The position numbers were made by a program, and so were the translations under genes. From positions 210,572 to 274,571 of the forward strand of contig MNCI01011957.1 of assembly GCA_015680685.1 (NCBI GenBank): a DNA stretch of 64,000 nt. Direction: 5' to 3'. A model generated the notes under the pieces. That model was given only the letters and a program-made list of their open reading frames with translations, had not been told where the DNA came from and made no database searches. This stretch comes from Gnetum montanum (taxonomy: Eukaryota > Streptophyta > Gnetopsida > Gnetales > Gnetaceae). This document shows, piece after piece, positions 9,263-21,956 of this stretch (its first letter is position 1; every line of letters begins with the position of its first letter).

Positions 9263-11953
9263 ATGAATATTGTGAAGCCTTTAACCTCTGTCATTAGCAT
9301 GGAGGTGGCTCATCCCATCCAACAGGTGGTAGACATTGAGCCTCCACTAAGTCTTGTATAGCCATAGCGACAGTCACTTAGACTATGTAACCAACTGCCC
9401 AAGCACATGGCGCTCAATGACAAAAGATACAACTTCCTCTATGTGAAGCTTCAAGTGAGTCTATCCTTAGACCACCAAAAACTAGACACCAAACAAAGCT
9501 TTGAAATCATACACTGGAACAAGAAGGAGTTTCTTTCTACACCTGACACATTCATCTCACTTATCAACAACTTTAGGTGGTTGTTAGACTAACTTGTTAG
9601 AGTTAGTGGAACTAATGAAAATGATGCAACATCAAACTATGATGAACCCTTGCAGGATGGAAAAGAGGAATTTGAGGCTCCTTTAGAGAGTGGTGGTCCA
9701 TTTCTAGTTTTGTCCCACATTAGTCGTAGTTATTTTCCTTTTTTTAGGTAGTCGCATCATTCTTGCGACCCACATCCACACCTATGGTAGCAAGCCACCA
9801 GGTACTGCATGCAAAATAAGGTACATGACCCTCTACCACCTTTCCCTTTATCATTTTCGCCTAGTCTACATAGCCTTCCCTGGTAGCATCTATGATGCCA
9901 ACACAACTATATGTGCACACAATGTCCTTGTCTCAGCCACAAATGAATTAGGTGTCCTTTGTCCCAACCATCTCGTTGTCACCTCCAATAATAGTGAAAG
10001 TCATGATTGTGTGATGGGCTTCAGCCTCTGTGCTTATGGCACAACGGTCGCACACCTAGCACTACACATAGTAGTAAATGCAACAAGCGTCTCATGTGGT
10101 TGTATAGCCCACAACAGGGTAGTGGGCCATTTAGATGGCACCACAAGGAGCACAACCGACACAACTAGTTGCATCTTGCTTGAGTTTGGACTAAGTGTTC
10201 CAACTTATTCAAACACTAATGGAGGAGGTTAGGTGGCTTAAAGCTGCTAACTCAAAAACAATCCACGTGATAGACTTTTACTAGGATGACCCCATTAGTC
10301 TTGTGGTTTTATCATTGTTGCCTCCCAAGGTCCAACTTCCTCAATTCACAAAATACAATGGTGAGGGGAGCCCTAATGCACACGTTGTGAATTTTCCTTC
10401 TAAATGCCTACTTGTGCAAGCATGGCCACATGCAATTATTTGTGTCTTTGCCATGTCCTTGACTGGTAAGCCACTCAATTGGTACTATGTGCTCCCTAGG
10501 GCTTCCATATTTAGTTTGGAAGAATTGCTTAGTCAATTTGTAACCCATTTCAACTACAACTTGAAGCCTAAGGCCACCCCAGACCAATTAATGGACATCA
10601 AGCAAGGGGTGCTAGAGCCAGTGCAAAATTCATACAATGGTGGGAGTGTCTCCCTTAATGAAGTTTGTGAGCTAATAGGAAAAACCCACCTTTTGGCCAT
10701 CTTCAAAGGTGCATATAGGACACGGAAGAGGCTAGTAAGGACCTAGCCTATGTGGCCTATAAAAATGCACACACAAAAAGGACAAGGAAAAGGGTAAGGC
10801 AACAATAACCATTGCAGCCCGTAGTTGATGAGGCCAAACCCAACAACACTAAACCAATGGTCAAGGCACCTAAAGCCCTGACCAATAATAAAAAAGCATC
10901 AAGTTATGGCATTGTGAGAACCAAATAGCCCACACCATTGACGGTTGTGGGCAAGCTACCCCAAAGCCAAGCTTTGAGTGTAAGGATCGCTTAAAGTATA
11001 TCCCATTACCTATCAAGCTATTTGAGCTTTTGGACTAGTTGCTTTGTGCTGGGAAAATCCAACATGAGCAAATGTCTAAGGATGCACATAAGCACCATGA
11101 GTGGTATTGCAAGGTCCTCAAAAACTCCTCAGTAGCTATGCTGAATGAGCCTCTAGTCCTTAAAAATTTTAGATTGGATTGATTTTACAACTATCACTAG
11201 TTGCATGGCCATGACACAAATTATTACTTGACATTAAAAGATGACATCCAATGCATGATCGATCAAGGAAAATTGGTCCTTGACGATAGCAACCCTATGC
11301 ACCTAGAAAACCAATCAATGAAGGTTTACAAAGATCTCCTCAATGCTAGTGGTGTAGGCTACATCATCAATGCTATTAGTGTTGATGATAACATAAAATT
11401 GGTAGATGAATCATTTGTGGTTTGTATGCCCTCTAGTAACGTTGGGGCCTCAACGTCTACTAGACCATATCCCCCTTTTGTTATCAGAGCACCACCTTGG
11501 ATGCCCATGACACCCTTTGTTGTTAGGGCCTCACAACATGTTCCAGCGATAGCAACTTAGACACATTTTGTCATTAGGGTGCCATGATGTGCAGACCCCC
11601 CACTAACTCAGGGTCCAGTGGTAGGAACTGCATCACATACTGCTTATTCAAAGTCGCATCCCAAGAGACCCAATGAGTGTATTGCTAACAAAATGATTAG
11701 GGAACATTTAGAGTTAGGCCCTCCTAATCCCGTCCCCTTGTCAGCCATCCCCATGGCCTCATCATCTTCGACTACCAACATAAGTGAAAATAATCAACAA
11801 ATGAGCATTGAAACTCAAAAGCCTATTACACAAGCAAAGGCCAAATATCCTCCTTGGGAGATTCATCTCTTGGGTCACATGGAGGAGGTAAGGGCTACCA
11901 ATACAACAGATAGTAGAAAATACTTCTTGGATGCACTATCACAAGTCAAATAG
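9263..11953 (+). pseudogene. Gag of element C, degenerate
   Basis: The ATG is at 9263 and the frame holds to about 9700, with TAG stops at 9359, 9365 and 9590. Later parts shift frame: 9825-10232, then the gag core at about 10240-10746 (DFY-DDPIS, LPQFTKYNGEGSPNAH, SLTGKPLNWYYVLPRASI, LEELLSQFVTHFNYNLKP). At about 11160-11320 a segment reads FYNYH-LHGHDTNYYLTLKDDIQ, the position where Tat gags carry a Cys/His motif; the cysteines are now Tyr or Asn. Thr/Pro-rich linkers fill 11420-11953. Frame shifts and stops make it non-functional. It matches F gag (minus, 420-1166) and E gag. Confidence 0.8.
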
Positions 11954-12121
11954 GCTCTCAAACAAAAAAACACAACTCTGAGCCTATATGACCTGATAAT
12001 GATCTCCTCTGCTCAGTACGAAGCATTAGTTCACATGCTGACCTCTATACATATCAAGGAAGATATGTTGGTAGATGAAAAGGCCATTCACACTGTAATG
12101 CTTTCGACCACAACCTAGAAG

Positions 12122-12493
12122 TTGATGTCAACATCCCTAATGTTTCATGATGAGGCGGTCAGGGTTGATCCTAAAAAGGATCAGGTGACTAGTATGCCAA
12201 TGTTTATAACAATTTGCATAGGACAATATAGAATTTTTAGGATGTACGTAGATGACGGGGTAGCAACCAATGTTATTCAATTTTCGGTCATTGACAAACT
12301 TGGTTTGGTTGACCAGATCAAGCCAACTAAAACAACATGCTTAAAATCCTTCAATGGAGCATGTGTTGTTATAAAGGGAATAATCATAATAGCTTTCATG
12401 GTAGGGGAGAAATTCCCCACTACTACTAAGTTCATTGTTGTTGAAGAGATGCTTAGATTCAACCTGATCTTAGGGAGGTCCTGGCTAGCCTAG
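12122..12493 (+). pseudogene. Retropepsin-like aspartic protease of element C
   Basis: This 124-codon open stretch has the usual retroviral-type protease layout. It shows a strand with MFITICIGQYRIFRMYVDDG, where DDG takes the place of the catalytic D-S/T-G triplet, then ATNVIQFSVIDKLGL, a hydrophobic flap region and a C-terminal FNLILGRSWLA (ILG-W motif). The second residue of the triplet being Asp is unusual; the partner in E (27614) reads NEDATTN and has lost the triplet. A Glu/Asp-rich tail follows to about 12660, and then no coding signal where reverse transcriptase would be expected. Confidence 0.7.
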
Positions 12494-13006
12494 TTATGGA
12501 CTATCTCATCACTTATCCATCAAGAGGCCCACCTGCCCTATGAGGGTGGAAAGGTGGTAATATATGATGATAATGGTTCTCCCTCGACTATTAACAATGT
12601 TGATACAAAGCAAGGTTTGGAAGTAGAGTTCTTTGAATACATGCCACCTGCTCAGGATGAAGGACAACCTTGTTAGGCTGATCCATCTAGGTAGCCAAAT
12701 GAAATGAGAAACCTCCTTGAGGGAGCTCTCTAGGTAGAATTACCCTTTGTGCAACTGATGAAGGTTTAGGCGAGTATCACCTTGTGCCTTCTAGGCCTTA
12801 TGCACCTCCTAACCCACATCAAGTTAGAAAACACTTACATGACTAAGGTATCCCTTGAGTTTGTTTGCATGTCTTGCTTGCTTTTTGTTTTTGCTTGTAT
12901 AGTTATGTTTGTGCAGTTTTTTGCATCTTGGATTACTTATTTCATTTATTTAGTTTAGGAAATTTCGTTTAGCCCTTTCATTTTCAAAAATAAATAAAAT
13001 AAAAAT

Positions 13007-13030
13007 AATATATATATATATATATATATA
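13007..13030. repeat. (TA)n microsatellite
   Basis: About 12 TA units in an AT-rich stretch between the protease and the GGCC/TTAAACTAG repeats. Confidence 0.9.
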
Positions 13031-13037
13031 AAGAAGA

Positions 13038-13285
13038 AAGGAAGGGCCCACTAAGGCCTTAAACTAGCAATTGGCTTCCTTCTTACACTATGGCCCGAAA
13101 AGGCCTTAAATTATTGCATAGCCCGCTAAGGCCAAAAACTAGAAACTTTCTTTCTTTTGACGTCATGGCCCAAAATGTCCTTAAACTAGTGATGGCCCAA
13201 AATGGCCTTAAACTAGTAATGGCCCTTTTCCCATGGCCTTAAATTGGCATGGGGTCCATAAGGGGCCTAATTGCATCAATTAAAT
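13038..13285 (+). repeat. CCTTAAACTAG minisatellite after C protease
   Basis: Repeated modules contain TGGCC, CCTTAAACTAG and GCAAT in that order, several with AAGGCC...GGCCTT symmetry. Element E has the same array at 28077-28600 with an exact 31-bp period. A related array follows integrase at 20160-20430. Confidence 0.75.
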
Positions 13286-13439
13286 TTCAAGTTAAAACTG
13301 CTGCAACATTACATAAAATAAAACAAAGTGATATATGAATAATCATTACATGTCCATTAAATCATCAATACAATATATGGTTTAAGTGTATATCTAGAAT
13401 AAAAACTTATCAAAAATGAAAAATTTCCCAACAACAGGG

Positions 13440-16400
13440 CTACAATTTTGGCTACTTAGCCAATGGTGTTTGGTGGGGGCTAGGGTGCTTCTTCTTCCTC
13501 TTCCTCTATTGCTCCACTAGGCCTTGCGCTATTGCCAAAAAATTATTTTAAAAAATAAAATAATAAATTAGCTAATAAATAAGTGACATACAAATATTAT
13601 CACAAAATAAATAAAAATAATTCAAACTACACTGACCTAAGAAGGACCTGCATCCATATTTGGAGGCATCCTATTAAGGCTTGTCTCCAAGCATCAAAGG
13701 ATTTCTGCCTTTGATAGGTATCTCCAATCCTCCTCATTGAGGTCAATACCCATGAGGACCTTTTCTTTCTCCATAGCTCCATGAGGGTGGCCTCGGTGAA
13801 AACTTAGCATAAGAGACCTCTCCTGAAGGCATGACAATTTATCTCTCTAGGGTTCCACTCACCACTATGTTACTAGCAAATAGCTCATAAGCTCGCATTG
13901 CGCCAATTGCATCGAGGAACATGTGATAGAAATGACGCTCCATGGACTCATCTTAGTACCTCTTAAGATATGCCTCTCATTCTTGCTTGTAATGGTGTTT
14001 GTAATTCTTTTGAGTTTGTCCCCATTGATACCCTTTGGTGTTGTAATCCTTCTAGTCCTAGTTCTTCCTTGCTAGTAGGTCCATTTGTAGCCTTTGCTCA
14101 ATTACCTCCTGGGTGGCCTCATTTTACCATGGATGGCTAACCAGTACCTGGCATAGTCAATCTTAGTTGTTTGCCAAGTACTGTCTACATTGTCATGGGT
14201 CACTAGGAAGTTATAATGGGCCTGTAGGTCCTCCAATGTTATACTCTAGCTTACCCTCTTTCCTAGAGATCATGCATCCATTTCCATGGGTTCTCGTTAG
14301 TGCACCTGCACTTCCACAATGCTCTTGCAAATGAGAGTGTTCCTTTACATGCCTCATCATACATGCGACGAGGCACTTGCTCCACTTCAGGGAGAAATTC
14401 GAGCACAACATCAACCTAGGCCATCCTATTTGGGTTGCATCAAAGTTAGGAGCTTGTTGGCATATGATATGCAAAGGAACGTTAGCTATGGACCAAGCAA
14501 TAAATTGGTAAAGTAAGGCAAGTAAACATGGACATAACAATCCTAGGATCTATTTATTATATATGGTTCATCATGTCCTCCACCAAGCCTTACATGAAAA
14601 TGAACTTGTTAGGTGCCTCTATCCATGGCTACATGTGGAAGGTAGATGTGGATGTTGGACCCTTAGTGGGAACACCAATGGCTGTGATACAACACATTTA
14701 ATAGTTATTAGATAACCAACAACCAAAGGTGTAAAAGTTAAAAGAACAAAAAAAAATATGGTGATGCAAAGCTTCTACCCAACAACCCCTTAGATGTGAG
14801 AGCGGGAGGATCATCCATCTACATGTTATTAAAAAAAATTTTCAAATTCACCCCCTTTAAACTCTAGCAACCCTGCTTTCTCAAGTTTCTGTAGTACCTT
14901 TACAACTTCTTGCTTTTCTTCCTCTAGTACTTATCCCTCAGTTTAAGGAGGAACATCATCCACTAAAGGCTTTGCTTCTACCGTAGGGGCCCTCTTGCCT
15001 ACATCACCTAAGTTAGGATTAGAATTTTCAATAATTAGTATTGTATAGCATGGCATATTATAGTAGTATCCAATGATTCATACTCACTTGTGATTCTTGA
15101 ATGTAAATCGTGAAACTTTAACTAGGTTTTTCTACTGCTCTCCTCCACCTCACGTATGGTCTCCTCCATGGGGCATGTTTTCTTAATCTTTGTCCTAGAA
15201 AATCCCACTACCTTAGCAATAAGTCAAGCCCCTCTAGCCATATTTCTCGTGTTGGCTAGTGGGGCCTCACCTACACTATCATGTGAGTGGTAAGATCGTC
15301 CCATTTGGCTTCTAGTCATTACAAAAAATGACTCACCAATTACCTCTGGGGGATCTTGAGACCACGTGGTAGTAAATAGGTATAAGATCCATGGCCTGGA
15401 AATTTTTTTATGATCTTGTATCACCCACTGTCCATCCTCATGAATGACCAAAAACTCTGTGAACCTTTGCCAGTAGGCTATGAAGAACGCAAAGTGCACG
15501 TGCGACCTCGCTTGGAGGTTGTGGCATAAACTAATAATTTCAGTACATATGCCACTGACAAGGCAAGATGCTTAGTTGTACCATGTCCCCTCCTCTATCA
15601 CATCTCTCATTACCCAAGCTTGTTCCACCCCAAGGATCTTTCCTTGGGAGAGAAGCTTTGGGAATGCATGTGCATGAAAGATTGGATAGAGGTGGTGGAC
15701 CACTGGTAGCCTTACTTCCTTAACTTGTATTTCTTTGCAAGACTTAGAAGTGCCTAACCACTCCTCAACATCCCCTCTATGGTCCAAGTCTTTGTCACTT
15801 TTTTTTTTGCAACTGGTGGACCCTTAGAGGGGAGGTTGAAGAGGTTCATACAAAATTCATCTGTAATTTCAAAAATCACTCACACACCATGGGCCCGCGT
15901 GATGAAAGGATCAACATTCTCATTGAAGGAGTTGATGATGGTAATCATCTCATCCATCAAGATGCTTGGGCTAAGAGCTAAGAAAAGATCCATTGGCCCA
16001 ACCAGTGGAACCTTCCTAGTTATCTCCACTGGGGCTTCATAGCACAACCAATGCTATGAACTCTCAACATCACCATATTTCATGATGAGAGTGGCCTCTG
16101 TGTAGCCTATTGCAACCACCATAACCTCTCTTGAAGTGACCACAACTGCAATAGGTAAAATAAAGTTAACAGCATGAGAAAAGCAAACAAACAAACACAT
16201 AAGAAAAATGAGACACTACTTACATGGCATAAATGGTGTGTGAGATGGTGGTGGTGGGGTTGATACCTCCTCTATGCTTGGAACACTGGTCACCCATTCT
16301 GCATCTAACCAGCCATAGGCTTGGCACCTCTCATAGGCCTTAGGGAATTGATGAGGATATTTTGCTAAGTTGGATCTTATCTATCCAATCATCGTCGTGC

Positions 16401-16520
16401 ACACATTTTCAAAAAATGAGAACTCTTGCAAGGTAGTAAGGGTCAAGTTGAAAGCCCCATCGTCATCATGAAGGAAAAATGTGTCAATAGTAAATGTGGT
16501 AGTAGACATAAGCGGTTAGC
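13440..16520 (-). pseudogene. Unidentified antisense coding block inside element C
   Basis: On the minus strand, opposite to element C, several protein-like segments follow one another: about 16280-16420 (CQAYGWLDAEWV region), 15830-16060 (GPMDLFLALSPS..., a helix-rich stretch ending NLPSKG), 15572-15787 (RGDVEEWLG...), 15224-15499 (AYWQRFTEFLVIHEDG) and 13640-14540. Frames change and stops interrupt, but composition is protein-like and continuous in order. The LPSKG and RGD-EWLG pattern reminds me of plant transposon-associated proteins of the PMD/Transposase_32 kind, which some Tat elements carry antisense; this is recall, not proof. It lies where reverse transcriptase should be. Confidence 0.4.
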
Positions 16521-17219
16521 ATCGTTGTATGGGTCATAATCAAATGAATAGTGCAAAAATTGTAAGAGGACTCACCCTTCGGCATAGTATACAATCCTAG
16601 GTGGGTTCTAGAAAAGAGTGTGTATGCATCAAGTAACAAAAAAGGTGTTGTTCTTGTTGTAGCATTGGAATTCTAGCATATGCCAGATCCTGGACAAAGG
16701 CCTAAGGCCCTTGGGACCCTAGCCTGAACTCCATGCTTCATCATTGCCAACGGGCTCATCGGATATAAATCTTAGGATGCCTCGATTTTTCCTAGGCAAC
16801 AATGTCTTCGTAATGATGCCAATTACTTCTTCTACCAAGTGTGATCACATCATCATACTAAAGTGGTGGAGCAAACATTCCAGGAACTCCTATGCTCTTG
16901 ACTAGAACCATATCACTTGGTGACAGACATACATATCTAGTGTAGGTACGTTTGGTAGGGGTTCACTCATGCAACATAAGATACCCACTAGCTGAACCAC
17001 CACAAGGATGGGCTCCAATAATGCCCTACAATCACAATAGTAACAAGAGGGGTGTTAGCATTGGATACACAAAAAATAAAAAAAAAATGCATCAAAATTA
17101 CACTTAGCAAATTAGTGAAACTCTTAGCTTCCCTAACAAACCCCATGGGAAATGGATATTAGCATACCCATCTAATGTGCCCAGTCTTCAACGAGGCACA
17201 TCACTAACATCTTTGTTTC

Positions 17220-17455
17220 ACAGTTACACTTAGCATTTTTTCTAACTTTAAAAATTTCAAAATTTTTTCTAACTATTGGTTACACTCCCTATAGAGCATA
17301 ACCTTTGAAAATTTCAAAAATTTTTCTAACTATTGGATACACTCTTTGTAGAGAATAATGTTTGAAAATGTCAAAAAAAATCTCTAACTATTGGGTACTC
17401 TCCTTGCAGAGTGTAACCCTTGAAAATGCCAAAATTTTTCTAACATTTTGTCAAG
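17220..17455. repeat. 58-bp tandem repeat, about 3.5 copies
   Basis: Units beginning at 17280, 17337 and 17395 share TACACTC...AGAG-RTAA...TTGAAAATK-CAAAA-TTTTTCTAACTATTGG, with a partial unit from about 17222. The content (GAG motif plus T-rich CTAAC tail) resembles U3 arrays of the Tat LTRs, so this may be an LTR remnant. Confidence 0.75.
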
Positions 17456-17709
17456 CTCTTGGGACCATACTCTTCAAACCTGAAATTGCAAAAAGAAAAT
17501 TTTCTAACTCATAAAAGTGTAACGATAGAGCGTAGCACTACAAAGTGTAAAAATCTAGGTGTGATAGTCATAACCCTCATAGTCACCCTACCTACTTCAT
17601 TATGCTTTAGGGCTTGGTGCTGCTTAATTTTGACTGTTATGCTCTATGTTCACGTCTTTTAGTTGTCTCGGCTATATCCAAGACAAAAAAAATGTATGTA
17701 CAAAAAAAT

Positions 17710-18002
17710 GTTTAAGGTTGCAAGGTAAATGCAGGATGGCTTATCTCCTTGTGGAGGGTAAACTATTGGAAGTTGAGCAGGTTCCTTTTTGAGGTTGTCA
17801 AATGCATCTTAACATTGAACCATCCACTCAAAGCGGACTCCCTTTTTGAGCAAATTTTGCATTGTCTGTAACTTATTGGTCAACCTTACGATAAACCTAT
17901 GAATGAATTGCAATCTACCTCAAAAAGGAACTAGCTCAACTTCCAGTAGTTTACCGTCCACAAGGAGATAAGCCATTCTGCATTTACCTTGCAACCTTAA
18001 AC
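17710..18002. repeat. Large inverted repeat, 85-bp arms, in C pol
   Basis: The left arm 17710-17794 and right arm 17918-18002 are reverse complements with about five mismatches (roughly 94% by eye), separated by 123 bp. The right arm codes, on the plus strand, for the segment joining RT to RNase H (LPVVYRPQGDKPF). The left arm and loop code on the minus strand for the RT C-terminus plus the same segment (LPIVYPPQGDKPS). The result is a fold-back duplication at an inversion joint. Confidence 0.9.
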
Positions 18003-18400
18003 ACATCCTTCACTTCTTTGCTTTGCCAAAAGCGAGACGATGGCTCAAAGGTCCCTACTTACTACCTAAGCCATGCCTTAGTGGTCCATGAAGCAAAATA
18101 CAATGATGTAGAGAAGAACTACCTCGCCCTAGTCTTTGCACTTAAAAAGTGGAGATAGTATCTTTTCTGTGGCCAAGTTAACATTAGTTGCAAAAGCAAT
18201 GTACTTCGGGCTATTACCACAAACATCTACAAAAGTAGTTGGATTGCACGATGGAAAGTAATAACTATAGAATTTGACCTACACTACATAGCTCAAGCAT
18301 CCACAAAAGGTCAAGCAATAGCCACACAACTCATGGCTTTACCAATAGATGATCAACGAAAAGAAATCTGGAATTTTCAGATGAGCATGTTAATAGCATA
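17880..18400 (+). pseudogene. RNase H domain of element C pol (RT core absent)
   Basis: The plus-strand frame reads the connection and RNase H parts of a Ty3-type polymerase: GDKPFCIYLATLN, YYLSHALVVHEAKYNDVEKNYLALVFALKKWR, then a stop (TAG) where relatives have a His/Tyr-rich YL motif, and later LRAIT, ARWKVITIEFDLHYIAQAST, KGQAIATQLMALP. This order is typical of the C-terminal polymerase region. The RT palm with its YxDD box is not seen anywhere between the protease and here. The remaining RT C-terminus lies in inverted orientation at 17710-17917. The domain leads directly into the second RNase H. Confidence 0.8.
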
Positions 18401-18840
18401 AGCCAAGAGCCTACAAAATTTGAGGCAGCTTTACACTTTGATGGTGCTTCAACCTCACAAGGGGGTAGTGCCATTGTAGTCATTATGTTTCCCTTTGGGG
18501 AGATTTGACCCTTCGCATATCACTTTACATTTCCTTGCATCAAAAATGTAGTAGAGTATGAAGGTCTTATTAGGGGTATTTTAGTAGTCTTTGATCTAGG
18601 AATCCAAAAAATAGCAATTCGCGGTGATTCACAGCTTGTTGTCAACCAAATTGCAAACATTTACACTTGCAATGCACAACATTTACAACCTGACTTGGCA
18701 AAACATTTGCTCAAATAGTTTACAACCAAGATATCCAACATATTCCCTGTAATGCGAAAGCCATTGCTAATGAATTAGCCACCTTAGCCTTAAGCATAGT
18801 GTTGAACATGTTTTCTGCCTTTCCTGCTTCAATAATGGAT
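18401..18840 (+). pseudogene. Second (archaeal-type) RNase H of element C
   Basis: A second RNase H module follows the first, the diagnostic feature of Tat-lineage elements. Visible acidic positions are FDGAST near 18440, VEYEGLI near 18555 and RGDSQLV near 18620, the expected D, E and D. A short linker then passes into the integrase zinc-binding domain. Stops appear near 18509 and 18717. Known role: RNA removal during reverse transcription, or plasmid-like second RNase activity proposed for dual-RNase H elements. Confidence 0.75.
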
Positions 18841-19059
18841 TGCACTAAACTTATTACTCAAATAACTAGCATTACATCCATAGCCATGATAAGCACAACT
18901 CATGCCTAGGATTGGTATGACGATATTAAGATGTACCTCCAATAAGGTAAGCCTCTACAACACTTAGCCACTACCCAAAAGGATGTAGTGTGAAAACGAT
19001 CATGGTAGTACGTCCTTGTAGGTGATAGCACTTTATGTGGCAGATCCTATGATAGAATA

Positions 19060-20140
19060 TTGCTAACCTACATTAGCTATAGCAAACCATGAATGATCAT
19101 TGATAAAGTCCATAAGGAACTATGCAGAGGTCATAGAACACCCAGGGCAATGGCAGCAAAAATCAAACATTTAGGTTACTATTGGTCTTACATGGAGTGC
19201 GATTGCATTTCCAAGATCAGGATGTGTGATGTGTGTCAGTGGCATGGCAACTTAATGCACATGCTACCCATTGAACTACATACTACACAAATCACATGGC
19301 CATTCTAATGTTGGGGGTTGGACATCATAGGACCTATCATGCCTAAGTCTTCTATAGGACATAGCTTCGTCATAACTACAATTAAATACTTTACAAAGTG
19401 GGTTGAAGCCATTCCCCTTAGGAAGACGACCTCTTCAATAGGTTTGCAAATTTATCCTAGACAACATAGTGACCTAATTTGGTCTACCCATGATTATAGT
19501 TACAAACAATGGGCCACAATTTAGCAGTGTAGAAACCAAAGCCTTTTACAAACACCTTGGTATCAAACATTCCTTTTCATCACCATACTACCCATAGGCG
19601 AATGGCCATGTGGAGGCTACATACAAAGTCATTGTCAACCTTCTGAAGAAGATGCTTAGCAACAACAAATAACGATGGCATGAACAACTAGTCTATGCGC
19701 TATGGGTCTGTAAAACAATAAATGGTAAGACATAATATAGTCTTATGTATGGATCTAAAGCAATGTTGCCTCTTGAATTATAAGTTCCATCACTTCGTAT
19801 AATCCTCTCAAGCTACATTGATGAGGATTAGAACAATGAGTTGAGAACCATTGACCTTGAATCTATAGAGGAGGAGCGCATGCAAACACTTGATCGAATT
19901 GAGTGGTACCAGGAAAAGCGACGGCAAAAGCATCATCACAATTAGCAGCAATGCCCAATCAAGAAAGGGGACTTGGTCCTCAAAGTCATTCGTGAACCTG
20001 CAAAAAAATTCTTAGCCAATTGGGAAGGATCTTTCTTGGTCATAAAGGCCTATGACAATGGAGCATTTAAGCTTACTAATCTAGATAGTAATGCATTTGC
20101 CAATCTAATTAACCATTCATACCTAAAGTTGTACTATGCC
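19060..20140 (+). pseudogene. Integrase of element C, degenerate
   Basis: The N-terminal H-H-C-C zinc-binding domain is readable at 19093-19260 (HKELCRGH, then CDVCQWHG). The catalytic core starts at 19315 with DIIGPI (first Asp) and continues with ITTIKYFTKWVEAIPL, after which frameshifts scatter the remaining core up to about 19700. The C-terminal part at 19940-20140 reads GDLVLKVIREPAKKFLANWEGSFLVIKAYDNGAFKL and ends LKLYYA, the typical GPY/F-like tail of Tat and Athila integrases. Several TAG codons interrupt, for instance near 19941. It is followed by a TTAAACTAG minisatellite. Confidence 0.8.
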
Positions 20141-20159
20141 TAGTATGTAGTTTCATGTC

Positions 20160-20430
20160 AACAACAAATCAAGGTAAGAAAAATGTCCACTTGATGTTAA
20201 ACTAGCATAGAATGTCCTTGGGCTATGACATTAAATTGACACCCACAACATTACACTATGACCTTAAACTAGCAATCCACTATCCGCTACAATGTTAAAC
20301 TAGCACAGTAGTTTGCTAGGACTATAAACTAGTGCATCATGGTCTACCATGGCCTTAAAGTAGGTTCATAGTCTACTAAGACCTTAAACTAGGATTATAA
20401 ACTAGGTTTGTAGTTTAGCACCCATAGTTC
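20160..20430 (+). repeat. TTAAACTAG minisatellite after C integrase
   Basis: About eight degenerate ~33-bp modules, each with a TTAAACTAG or TATAAACTAG core and a CTAYGAC/CTAGGAC lead. It corresponds to 28740-29110 of element E. Confidence 0.7.
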
Positions 20431-21956
20431 AACAAACATAGTTCTATAGACAAGCGAGCGTGAATACTTCCGACCATCTATCACCTGCCCACACCTCTCA
20501 AGTAGGGTGGGGTGGGGCATTGCAATTCTAGAATGAAGTTCACATCATTAAGAGAAAATCGTCTAGAACATTTGTAGCGTCACCACCCTTGGCATCTTGC
20601 TGATCTTCCAGAGATGCCTTCAGGCTTCTTGCTAACCTTTCAGAGCTACTACCACCATTGTCAGTCATCTTCATGGGAGCTCTAACTATTATCATCACTT
20701 GTTGGAGAACTAGTGGTATTGTGGCCCAACCATAGCATTGCCATCCTCTAGCCCTCACCATTGCCTAGGCTTGGAAGAGCATCCAGCACCGTGACTCCCC
20801 GTTGTGCTACTAGATTTTCTAGCTCTTGTCCTTGGTGAGGACTCCTAAGCACCTACATCACCAATGCCCTTAGCCACATGGATGCTCACTTCTAATGTGG
20901 CTGTTGGAGCTTTTGAAGCTTGCTGCCATTGGTGCATGCACTAGCCTTCCTATTTTGGACACTACATGCACCTGTAATTGACACAACACTTGCAGCCCTT
21001 ATAGTGCCCTTGCAAACAAGAGTTTACTTTCATCTTACATGGGCTACTTATTTTTTTTGTTTTCTCTATGTTGCATTTGTAGGATGAAGCCTCAGGAACA
21101 TTTGCTCAAAGGTGCATTTCACAGTGGTAACAAGTGACCACACTAATGTAATGTATTTGCTTTTGACTTGCCAAGCTACTTAAGAGTGCACATCCCTATT
21201 ATCCCGCTATAGCCTATTCACACTTACCCCTTTACCTTACATTTCCCCGCATTCCCTACAAGCTTCTTTGATGCACATGACATCCTTCTTTCTGTCAACC
21301 GTAGAACCCATGATGGATGTAATGCAACTGATCCCATGGGGAGCCTTTATGGGCTAGTCAAAGCCCAAGTAGATGTAATGCAACCTGTCCCAGGAAGGAA
21401 ACACCTATTCTACAGATGCAACATGGTTGCCTCAAACAAATCTTTTTGAGTGGCACATAGTCCATCTAGCAACAACCATCTTCTAGTTAGCAAAAGAAAA
21501 GAAGAAGAAGAAGAAAAGAGATAAGAGAAAGAAATGGGACAAAGCAAGTGCCCAAGTAAAAATAGCAAAGTTACCATTTCATAATCATTCTAACCCCAGA
21601 TCAACCATCTAACAAGTACTTTGAAAAGAGGTCAAAATCTTAGGGGCATGCCATCTCTGTATGGTGACTTCGTCACAAACACTCCAAAGAGGTTTCATGA
21701 TTTGGCAACAAGCCATAATTGTGCCACATCCTATAGTCGCATGCACAATGAGCATCCTTCCCACTCACTATCCTTTGGTCCATCTTCTTAACCTACTCCT
21801 TGCCATACTTTATTCCTTTAACACTCTTGAGCATAGTGAAGCGTTGTCTAATTAGGCACTGACATGTAGTGTTGGTGTCTTGTTTACTATGGTGTTTTGT
21901 ATTCTTTGTTGACATCTCTCAAGCCAGTCCTCTAGACATCAACAAAGAGGAGCCAA
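20431..21956 (+). other. 3' untranslated tail and polypurine tract of C
   Basis: There is no sense coding signal. On the minus strand, 20540-20761 is open and resembles one or two units of the 24-codon repeat seen in E at 29217-29640 (QDAKGGDATN versus KMPKGDNPAS). A GATGTAATGCAAC segment is duplicated at about 21318 and 21375. Just before the 3' LTR is the purine tract AAAGAGGAGCCAA (about 21944-21956), the likely plus-strand primer. Confidence 0.6.
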
